A stretch of 6,961 nt of DNA, taken from contig JAGHCZ010000101.1 in NCBI GenBank assembly GCA_021160205.1, positions 1-6,961 on the forward strand. Direction: 5' to 3'. The DNA comes from Nitrososphaerota archaeon (lineage in GTDB: Archaea > Thermoproteota > Nitrososphaeria_A > Caldarchaeales > Wolframiiraptoraceae). The translations under genes were made by a program, and so were the position numbers. Of the stretch, positions 1 to 5,351 are shown in pieces (position 1 is the first letter of the stretch; the number at the start of each line of letters is the position of its first letter). The notes beneath the pieces were generated by a model. That model made no database searches. It saw only the letters and a program-made list of their open reading frames with translations, and was not told the DNA's origin.

Positions 1-204
1 TAAAATGATTTTTCTTGTTTGTTCGGGATACTGCTGTATGGCTGCGTTTAGAACTTCGTCTCCTCGATCACCCAGGTGCTCCTTAACTATCTTCAGCGCC
101 TCCTCAAAAGTGAACTCTTCTCTTTTTTCCTCATTCTTTTTAGATGCCATTAACTTCATCATTTTCTTAAGCTTCAGCGCCTTCAGCTCAAGATCATCCT
201 CCAT
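1..204 (-). CDS. Small charged helical protein, unknown function (3' part beyond window)
   Basis: Sixty-eight codons are visible from an ATG at 204-202 down to the window edge, so the C-terminus is missing. An in-frame TAA lies about 20 bases upstream and no other start lies between, so this ATG is well supported. The N-terminal half is very rich in Lys, Glu, Leu and Met (ELKALKLKKMMKLMASKK, residues 6-23), suggesting a long basic/amphipathic helix. After an acidic-basic linker comes a second helical stretch (residues 33-66) with LGDRGDE and AAIQQYPEQT. The Lys/Leu-rich start loosely resembles the N-terminal helix of archaeal PDCD5-type DNA-binding proteins, but the rest does not match that family as I know it, so I do not assign it. 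It is divergent from the winged-helix gene. A TATA-like TTAAAATC (240-233, minus strand) sits where a promoter with a few-base leader would be expected. Reading frame is well supported; function is unknown. Confidence 0.75.
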   Translation of the reverse strand, partial: MEDDLELKALKLKKMMKLMASKKNEEKREEFTFEEALKIVKEHLGDRGDEVLNAAIQQYPEQTRKIIL

Positions 205-232
205 AGCCGTGGCTAATATTAGTTAATGGCAG

Positions 233-240
233 GATTTTAA
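233..240 (-). promoter_or_regulatory. Putative TATA box of the gene at 204-1
   Basis: Minus-strand TTAAAATC, centred about 33 bases upstream of the ATG at 204. That spacing predicts transcription starting only a few bases before the start codon. Assigned on position and composition only. Confidence 0.35.
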
Positions 241-331
241 CATGATTTCGTGCTCCCCGGCCATATGGTATGACCCTTAGATTCCGCTTGTTAGAAACGC
301 GGCTAGCTGGTTTTTTCCGCCCAGTTGTAGA

Positions 332-340
332 TTTTTAATA
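332..340 (+). promoter_or_regulatory. Putative TATA box of winged-helix gene
   Basis: TTTTTAATA is centred about 26 bases upstream of the TTG start at 362, the usual archaeal TATA-to-TSS distance. Transcription should therefore begin at or next to the start codon, giving a leaderless transcript. No Shine-Dalgarno sequence precedes the start, which agrees with this. Confidence 0.5.
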
Positions 341-361
341 GACTTCGCTTATTTTTGAACG

Positions 362-649
362 TTGTCCAGCGACCGAGAGACGGTGATCCGCAGCCGAGCT
401 TTTCTCCGCAGCGTGAGGAACGTTAGAAAAGGAATACTAACGAGATCGAGGATAATAGAGCTTCTCTCAGAGAAAGCCTACACAGCCAATCAGATGGCTG
501 AAGAAGTGGGGTTAAGCGAGTCAGCAGTTCGTAGGCATCTGAAAAACATGCTTTCAGAGGGCATAGTCGAGAAAATAAGATATCGCGGAAAAGTGCTTTG
601 GAAGCTCAGCGGATACGGACAGCTCGCCTTGGAGGAGGCAATAAGCTAG
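362..649 (+). CDS. Small winged helix-turn-helix DNA-binding protein (ArsR/MarR-like fold)
   Basis: A 95-residue protein made almost entirely of one winged-helix domain. After a basic N-terminal arm (residues 8-30, many Arg) come a helix (IIELLSEK, 31-38), the helix-turn-helix (about 40-64, AEEVGLSESAVRRHLKNM) and a wing (67-84, GIVEKIRYRGKVLWKL). The pattern matches small archaeal ArsR-like regulators that bind DNA as dimers; the effector and targets cannot be read from the sequence. There are no Cys residues and no obvious metal site. The start is TTG at 362: an in-frame TGA at 356-358 lies only two codons upstream, so no longer version exists, and the TATA-like box at 332-340 places the transcript start at the codon itself. 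It is divergent from the gene at 204-1 across a 157-base region, the natural place to look for autoregulation. The stop TAG lies one base from the stop of sec61-beta on the other strand. Confidence 0.82.
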   Translation: MSSDRETVIRSRAFLRSVRNVRKGILTRSRIIELLSEKAYTANQMAEEVGLSESAVRRHLKNMLSEGIVEKIRYRGKVLWKLSGYGQLALEEAIS

Positions 650-650
650 C

Positions 651-818
651 TTAGAGGAAGATCTTGTTCATGATTATCGTCAAAGCCACCAAGGCCCCGG
701 CTAAAATCAAAATTATTTCAGGTCTAACCTTTATTCCCTTAGTTTCCTCCTCGAAGAATCTGAGGAGACCCGCAGCAGAAGCGGGCATCGGAGCCTGCCT
801 ACGCCTTCTCGCGCCCAT
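651..818 (-). CDS. Preprotein translocase subunit Sec61-beta (SecG-like)
   Basis: This 55-residue protein is the small tail-anchored subunit of the archaeal SecYE-beta translocon, which moves or inserts nascent proteins at the cytoplasmic membrane. It has the family's layout. A short basic N-terminus (GARRRRQ, residues 2-8) is followed by the signature SAAGLLRFFEEE (14-25), the GIKVRPE segment (28-34) that leads into the membrane, and one hydrophobic span (about 35-50), ending NKIFL. Length is normal for archaeal Sec61-beta. The ATG at 818 is the only start that gives the typical N-terminus; an ATG 14 bases upstream is in another frame. The gene lies 53 bases downstream of the beta-CASP nuclease gene on the same strand. 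It probably has its own promoter (ATAAAAG, 854-848), though read-through is possible. It ends one base from the convergent winged-helix gene. The plus-strand ORF over the same bases (664-921) is its antisense shadow. Confidence 0.93.
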   Translation of the reverse strand: MGARRRRQAPMPASAAGLLRFFEEETKGIKVRPEIILILAGALVALTIIMNKIFL

Positions 819-847
819 CGCTCTCGTTTCATCGATATGCTTGCCGG

Positions 848-854
848 CTTTTAT
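848..854 (-). promoter_or_regulatory. Putative TATA box of sec61-beta
   Basis: Minus-strand ATAAAAG within GAATAGATAAAAG, centred about 33 bases upstream of the ATG at 818. It lies in the 53-base gap after the nuclease stop codon, so sec61-beta may be transcribed independently with a leader of several bases. Positional evidence only. Confidence 0.4.
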
Positions 855-871
855 CTATTCGCTTCAAATTT

Positions 872-1822
872 TTACCGTAAACCGGTGGATTTTACCCCCA
901 TTTTTTGCAGATACTTCGTAAATTCTTCGACGAAGCCGTGAACTACGTAGACCTTTTTAGCCCGGCTTTCTACGACGTAGCTTAATAGCCCCGGGAAATC
1001 CGCGTGGCCGCTGAGCGGAAAGGAGGCGTCGTAGCCCGTGATTCGGTAGTGTAATGCCCATCCCGTCGCGATCGCCCATCTTAGTTTCCGCTTAGATGGA
1101 GGGTTTCTTCTCCTGCTAGAAATGTACACGCATTCCCCTTGATTGAATGCTTCGATGCCTTCCTCGGTGAAAATCGGAAGATGATCCAAGGTCAATCCAT
1201 GATCTTTGTGCTTTTCCGTAATCTTCGAAACAGTCCAGCTTGTAACCGCGGGTAACTTGAGATAATTATTAACTATGCTGATTATTTCTTGTGCCTTTCC
1301 AAGCGCATAGACTTTGAACGCCGGTATCTCTCCATTCTTGACGGTCTCCAAGATCCATCTAACTATTTCCGCATAAATTTCCTCTCTCTTCGGGAAGATG
1401 TAACGAGGTGATCCATAGGTCGATTCGATAATTAGCTCATCGGATTCTATGGCTTCAGCTCCATTTAAGAGGATGCTATCGTATGTGTTTAGATCCCCTG
1501 TGTAAACAATTTTTTCTCCTCCGCATTCTATCGAGAACTGGCTTGAGCCGAAAACATGGCCTGAAGGGTGAGCGGATATCTCTACGTCATCTATCTTCAA
1601 AGCCTCGCCATACCTGATGGTCTTTTCAACGTTTCCATCCCTAAATAATCCGAGGATACTCGCGGTTTCAGGGGTTGCTATGACCCTTGAAAGTTTTCTA
1701 GGTGAATGATCTGAATGGGCGTGCGTTATCAAGCTTACTCCACAGCCGCGCGGAGGAGAATCTAACCAAAACAAGGAATCTTTAGCCTCTACCAGGGCTC
1801 CACCCCTCCAAGCGACCCTCAT
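872..1822 (-). CDS. Beta-CASP metallo-beta-lactamase nuclease (COG1236-type, RNA/DNA processing exonuclease)
   Basis: A 316-residue member of the metallo-beta-lactamase/beta-CASP superfamily, whose members cleave or trim RNA or DNA with two zinc ions. Visible motifs are: Asp in FWLD (21, motif 1); HAHSDH (34-39, motif 2); the His in HPSGHVFGS (89, motif 3); the Asp in YTGDLN (110, motif 4); the Glu in IESTYGS (133, beta-CASP motif A); the His in LSGHAD (273, motif B); and the His in VVHG (295, motif C). All expected metal and catalytic positions are therefore present and an active enzyme is likely. It lacks the N-terminal KH domains of the roughly 630-residue archaeal CPSF1/aCPSF-type nucleases. 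It resembles the compact COG1236 type, which in bacteria is often found near DNA ligase; no ligase is visible here. Whether the substrate is RNA or DNA is open. The leader contains GGGAGGG (1842-1836) 13 bases before the ATG, longer than ideal for a Shine-Dalgarno. It is divergent from the DUF2070 gene. Confidence 0.9.
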   Translation of the reverse strand: MRVAWRGGALVEAKDSLFWLDSPPRGCGVSLITHAHSDHSPRKLSRVIATPETASILGLFRDGNVEKTIRYGEALKIDDVEISAHPSGHVFGSSQFSIECGGEKIVYTGDLNTYDSILLNGAEAIESDELIIESTYGSPRYIFPKREEIYAEIVRWILETVKNGEIPAFKVYALGKAQEIISIVNNYLKLPAVTSWTVSKITEKHKDHGLTLDHLPIFTEEGIEAFNQGECVYISSRRRNPPSKRKLRWAIATGWALHYRITGYDASFPLSGHADFPGLLSYVVESRAKKVYVVHGFVEEFTKYLQKMGVKSTGLR

Positions 1823-1897
1823 CGATCCGGAAAAACCCTCCCTATCTACGATCTAAGTCTTTCACAGTCTTTTAGACGGTTATCCCTAAATTTTATC

Positions 1898-1905
1898 TTT
1901 ATATG
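1898..1905 (+). promoter_or_regulatory. Putative TATA box of the DUF2070 gene
   Basis: TTTATATG is centred about 31 bases before the TTG start at 1933, predicting a leader of roughly five bases. It lies in the 110-base divergent region shared with the nuclease gene. The minus-strand promoter of that gene is less clear; TAAAAG near 1875-1868 is one candidate and would give a leader of about 24 bases. Confidence 0.45.
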
Positions 1906-1932
1906 GATGTTGCCCTCTGAGCGTTTGAAGGA

Positions 1933-3675
1933 TTGTCGGCTAAAAGCGCGACTTCGCGGCTATCATCGCTCTACAGTCTTCTTTGGGGCATCCCTCTACC
2001 CGGTGATCTATTAAACCTCGCTTTACTGATCTCTCTTATCGGATCGATAACGATAATTCATGCAGGCGGATACGGGGCAGCCTCGTTCATAATTATTCCC
2101 TGTTACATCTTAAGCGTCTTCGTGAATTGGTTCGTGAAAAAACTTGGCCTCGACCTCGGATCGTTAAACTTCAGGAGGATGAACCAGCTATCGATCGTAA
2201 ACATGATTTTTCTGATCATCGGGAACCTGATGTTTTCGTTCACAGGTACAGGGCTCGTCGCCTTCACGATATTCGCCACGGTAAGCGCATTCATAAGAGT
2301 GACGATTTATCTGGCTCTAGCAGGCAAACAAGCCAGAACGGCTTATCCGTTCATCGTTCTCGCGATGGCGGTTGAATCGATACCTCCGGCATGCTTCCTA
2401 AGCAACCAGCTCTACGGTTTCGCCTTCCTTAGAAGTTATGTCGTGGGCGGAGGCTTGGCCGTGATCTTAACATTAATTCTCGATAAATTAGTGTTCGTCA
2501 GCGAGATCTCCATTTGGAACCACGTGACCTCGGTTCTCGCTGTACTTCTCGACGGAAGAAACAGCTGGTTGGAGGAGATAGGTGAACAGCTCGATGAAGA
2601 GGCTGAGATTAAAATCGACATGTTTTCCTTTAGAAGAGAGGGCGAGGCGAAGCCTGAGCTAATGGTCTTAGTCCCCACATTTCATCCAGGTCCATTCAAA
2701 AATTTCGGAAGCAGCGAGTTAATGTATAGGATCGCGGATGAGCTGAAATCTATGGGAATTGAAACGATTTTCTTTAAGGGCCTCTCAAATCATGAAACAA
2801 ACGTGGTCGCGGTGAAAGATCGCGAACATATATTGAGAAAAGTCCTAGACGAGGCCAGGAGGTTTTATAACGCTCCGTATAAGTCTTCCATAAGCTCTCC
2901 CAAAATTTTCCTAGAAGACGATGCAAGGGGATTGCTGTTTTCAATATGTGGGTTAAAACTGTTATTTCTGACAAGCCATCCTATAGGAATGGAAGATATA
3001 CCGCCGTCAATAATGAAATCGATTAACGACGATCATTTGATACCCGTCGACGCGCATAACAGTTTCTCGGAAGAAGTTAGAGACTTGAGCGTAGAAACAA
3101 TAGCGGCTTTTTCGAAGATTTTAAAAAGAGCTTCTGAAACCACCTTGAACGAATCTCAGCCCATGTTCATAGGCTACGCGAGATCTCAGCTAGACCAATA
3201 TTCTCTAGAGGATGGGATCGGCGGCCTGGGCGTTTCAGCGCTGGTGATCGGCTCTGCGAGAAACCTTGCGGCCATAATAGTATTAGATGGGAATAATTGC
3301 CTCCCAACTGTAAGGGATAAAATAATTGAAAGGCTCAAGCCGCTCGGCTTTAAAGAGATAGAGGTCTTAACTACCGACACGCACATAGTAAACGGGCTGA
3401 AATTTGGAGGAAGAGGGTATCATCCGCTTGGGGAAGTCATTCCAGCCGAGGAATTAGCCGAAAAATCCCATGAAGCGGTTAAAAAGGCTCTCAGGTCGGT
3501 TCATCCCGCCGAAGTCGCATGGACTAGGTTAATCTTTAACGGCGTAAAGGTCATGTCCTCAAACTTCCTCGAAGAAGCCGCAGTTAAGGCGTATAGAAGC
3601 CTCGCGATCTTCCTAGCATTTTTCGCCACGAGCTTCTTCGCTGGGGTGATTCACGGATTACTGCTGGCCTGCTAG
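1933..3675 (+). CDS. DUF2070 / COG3356 membrane protein, predicted membrane-associated hydrolase (neutral ceramidase-like)
   Basis: A 580-residue membrane protein recognised by the DUF2070 hallmark VPTFHPGPFKNFGSSEL (247-263). About six hydrophobic spans precede residue 186 (roughly 25-42, 48-66, 87-102, 108-129, 138-155, 162-184). A large soluble domain follows (about 195-550), then one C-terminal span (557-578). The soluble part holds clustered His/Asp motifs that could bind metal: H251, SNHE with H287, VDAHNS (D373, H375), TDTHIVNG (D482, H484) and GYHPLG (H497). COG3356 has been described as a predicted membrane-associated lipid hydrolase of the neutral ceramidase superfamily; no activity is known to me. 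Loops 2-3 (Lys69, Lys70, Arg81, Arg82) and 4-5 (GKQAR) are positive. By the positive-inside rule this suggests N-terminus inside and a cytoplasmic soluble domain. The start is TTG: an in-frame TGA at 1918-1920 excludes the upstream ATG at 1903, and no other start lies between. It is 43 bases upstream of alba. Confidence 0.85.
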   Translation: MSAKSATSRLSSLYSLLWGIPLPGDLLNLALLISLIGSITIIHAGGYGAASFIIIPCYILSVFVNWFVKKLGLDLGSLNFRRMNQLSIVNMIFLIIGNLMFSFTGTGLVAFTIFATVSAFIRVTIYLALAGKQARTAYPFIVLAMAVESIPPACFLSNQLYGFAFLRSYVVGGGLAVILTLILDKLVFVSEISIWNHVTSVLAVLLDGRNSWLEEIGEQLDEEAEIKIDMFSFRREGEAKPELMVLVPTFHPGPFKNFGSSELMYRIADELKSMGIETIFFKGLSNHETNVVAVKDREHILRKVLDEARRFYNAPYKSSISSPKIFLEDDARGLLFSICGLKLLFLTSHPIGMEDIPPSIMKSINDDHLIPVDAHNSFSEEVRDLSVETIAAFSKILKRASETTLNESQPMFIGYARSQLDQYSLEDGIGGLGVSALVIGSARNLAAIIVLDGNNCLPTVRDKIIERLKPLGFKEIEVLTTDTHIVNGLKFGGRGYHPLGEVIPAEELAEKSHEAVKKALRSVHPAEVAWTRLIFNGVKVMSSNFLEEAAVKAYRSLAIFLAFFATSFFAGVIHGLLLAC

Positions 3676-3718
3676 AAAAAAATAACTACTCGTTTTCGCA
3701 GGTTTATTAGGCTTAAAC

Positions 3719-3988
3719 ATGGCAAGATCGCTGGTCATAGTGGGGAAAAAGGATGCTATGAGATATGTGACCGCGTGCGTGACCCTCTTCAATAGGGGTG
3801 AGCGCGAAATAGTTCTGAGGGCGAGGGGGAGAAACATAGAAAACTGCATAAGGGCCATCATGCTCCTCAGAAAAAGCTTCTACTCGAACCTCAGAATAAA
3901 GGAGATCAACATTGGAAGCGACAAGTTGGCGAGAGATGACGGAGGGGTCAGGTACGTGAGCTTCATCGAAGCCGTGATAACTTTATAA
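3719..3988 (+). CDS. albA: DNA/RNA-binding protein Alba
   Basis: An 89-residue Alba-family protein, an abundant archaeal chromatin protein that binds double-stranded DNA and RNA as a dimer. Conserved parts are visible: the N-terminal strand and VIVGKKDAMRYVTAC (6-20), with K10 and K11 matching K16 and K17 of Sulfolobus Alba, the DNA-contacting and acetylation-regulated lysines; IVLRARGRNIENCIRA (31-46); RKSFYSNLRIKEINIGS (51-67); and the flexible hairpin around ARDDGGVRYVS (71-81). F54 aligns with Sulfolobus Alba1 F60, which stacks at the dimer-dimer interface, so this copy looks Alba1-like. The N-terminus is about six residues shorter than in Sulfolobus, and the C-terminal basic tail is reduced to ITL. 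The ATG at 3719 starts directly before the conserved core. An A-rich stretch just after the DUF2070 stop (3676-3684) may serve as its TATA region. The aminotransferase-like gene follows after 19 bases. Confidence 0.95.
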   Translation: MARSLVIVGKKDAMRYVTACVTLFNRGEREIVLRARGRNIENCIRAIMLLRKSFYSNLRIKEINIGSDKLARDDGGVRYVSFIEAVITL

Positions 3989-3990
3989 TC
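3983..3990 (+). promoter_or_regulatory. Putative TATA box overlapping the alba stop codon
   Basis: TTATAATC includes the last coding base and the TAA stop of alba (3986-3988). It sits about 22 bases upstream of the ATG at 4008 and 31 upstream of the in-frame ATG at 4017. The downstream gene may thus have its own start point, leaderless at 4008 or with a few-base leader at 4017, besides any read-through from alba. Confidence 0.4.
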
Positions 3991-4007
3991 GCTCAACAAG
4001 TAAAATA

Positions 4008-5351
4008 ATGAGTTTCATGAAGAATCAGCTGCCCAAAATATCTAAGCCGCCTACTTCAGGCGAAGCGAAAAAGATAATCTCCCGAGACGTTGAGGTCATG
4101 TCGAGATCATATAGGCGGGCTTTTCCTCTAGTGATCAAAAGCATTCAAGGGCCGCTCGTCGAAGACATCAACGGCAACGTTTACATAGATTTCACAGCCG
4201 GGTTCGGAGCATTACCGCTCGGCGGAAGCCATCCAAAAATAATCGAAGCTTTAAGGGATCAAGTTAATGAGCTGCCATCGTATAGCTTACGGGCTGCCTA
4301 TTTCGAGAACGCGTTAAATCTAGTCGAAGAGATTTCGAAAATAGTTCCAATTAGAAGAAATGTGCGAGCGATCTTAACTAACAGCGGAGCTGAGGCCGTT
4401 GACATCGCTATGAGGGCTTTGAGGTGGCACTCCGGAAAGAACGTGGTCGTGAGTTTCATCGGAGCGTATCATGGATCGACGATCGCCACATTAGGCGTAT
4501 CATCGGATACGCGGGCAAGGAGGATCTCAACCAGAGTAAATGACGCGATTTACGCTCCAAATCCATATTGCTTTAGATGTCTCCTAGGATTAGACCCGGA
4601 GAACTGCGGGCTAAAATGCTTAGACTACCTCGAAGAACTCGCCGAAAAGCTAGCTCCAAGCGACGTCGCAGCCGTACTCACCGAACCCATTCAAGTAGAA
4701 GCGGGCGTAATCGTTCCGCCGGAGAAATATTTTGAAAAGCTCACCAGGATCCTAAAGAAAATTAAAGCTCTTTTCATCGCAGACGAGGTTTTTACGGCTC
4801 CGGCGAGAACTGGGCGATGGTTCGCGATCGACCACTGGAACGTGAACGCTGATGCCGTGTGTCTAGGCGCGCAGCTTTCCTCAGGCCTTCCACTAGGAAT
4901 ATTGCTCGCTAGGGAGGATCTTCTGGACTTAGAACCCGGAATGCACGAGCCCGACATCGCGGGTCTCCAGCTCTCGATTACGGCCGCTCTCGCTACGCTT
5001 CAAGTGATCAAGGAAGAGGGTTTGGTAGAGCGAAGCGAGAGGCTTGGGAGAATTCTTCAGAAAAGGCTCAGAGATCTTGTCGAGGAATCCGAGCTGAGTT
5101 GGAGGATTAGGGGGAGGGGAATGCTCGTCGGAATAGAGGTGGTTGGAGGAGATGAGGTGCTTGATGAAATGCTCGCTCGAAAAATAGTAGATGAGTGCTT
5201 CAGAATCGGTCTTCTAACAAGGAGAAAGGGTCCGACGGTAATCTTGACTCCTCCGCTAAACATAGAAGAAGAAGTTCTTGAAAGAGGGCTCCAACTATTC
5301 GAAGAAAAGGTTCTGGAGCTCAGCCGACGATCTCGAGCTTCCTCATCCTAA
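4008..5351 (+). CDS. Class III aminotransferase-fold protein lacking the PLP lysine (probable pseudoenzyme)
   Basis: A 447-residue fold-type I, class III aminotransferase homologue of full family length. Landmarks are retained: DFTAGFGALPLGGSHP (61-76), TNSGAEAVDIAMRAL (124-138), the cofactor-stacking GAYHGST (152-158), EPIQ (226-229), and IADEVFTAPARTGRWFA (257-273) with Asp259 for the pyridine nitrogen. The segment that normally reads like LGKAIASGLPLG here reads LGAQLSSGLPLG (286-297), putting Ala288 (GCG, 4869-4871) at the Schiff-base Lys position. Downstream, the usual HxxTFGGNP becomes HEPDIAGLQ (313-321), losing the phosphate-contacting Thr and GNP. Thus ordinary transamination is unlikely, although PLP might bind non-covalently. 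Four Cys (188, 191, 200, 204) form a CxxC-x8-CxxxC cluster of a type also found in catalytic relatives. The frame has no interruption, so this is not a decayed gene. The start is ATG 4008; ATG 4017 is possible. The last ten codons overlap rpl44e on the other strand. Confidence 0.88.
   Translation: MSFMKNQLPKISKPPTSGEAKKIISRDVEVMSRSYRRAFPLVIKSIQGPLVEDINGNVYIDFTAGFGALPLGGSHPKIIEALRDQVNELPSYSLRAAYFENALNLVEEISKIVPIRRNVRAILTNSGAEAVDIAMRALRWHSGKNVVVSFIGAYHGSTIATLGVSSDTRARRISTRVNDAIYAPNPYCFRCLLGLDPENCGLKCLDYLEELAEKLAPSDVAAVLTEPIQVEAGVIVPPEKYFEKLTRILKKIKALFIADEVFTAPARTGRWFAIDHWNVNADAVCLGAQLSSGLPLGILLAREDLLDLEPGMHEPDIAGLQLSITAALATLQVIKEEGLVERSERLGRILQKRLRDLVEESELSWRIRGRGMLVGIEVVGGDEVLDEMLARKIVDECFRIGLLTRRKGPTVILTPPLNIEEEVLERGLQLFEEKVLELSRRSRASSS

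Noticed and set aside
5..226. 73-codon plus-strand open frame at the window start
   Set aside because: Ser/Phe-rich antisense of the minus-strand charged protein at 204-1, which has a bounded start and plausible promoter.
223..264. 13-codon minus-strand mini-ORF (MAGEHEIMLKSCH) upstream of the gene at 204
   Set aside because: It would contain the likely TATA box of the downstream gene and has no promoter or ribosome binding site of its own; probably chance.
241..331. Possible tRNA or small RNA in the 205-361 gap, including a CCGC/GCGG pairing around 283-302
   Set aside because: No T-loop consensus, no acceptor-stem pairing and only a four-base stem; no C/D-box pair was seen.
664..921. 85-codon plus-strand open frame between the regulator and nuclease genes
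   Set aside because: It lies antisense to sec61-beta (818-651), which is the real gene, and to the end of the nuclease gene.
1903..1920. In-frame ATG upstream of the DUF2070 TTG start
   Set aside because: The frame hits a TGA after five codons (1918-1920), and the ATG overlaps the likely TATA box.
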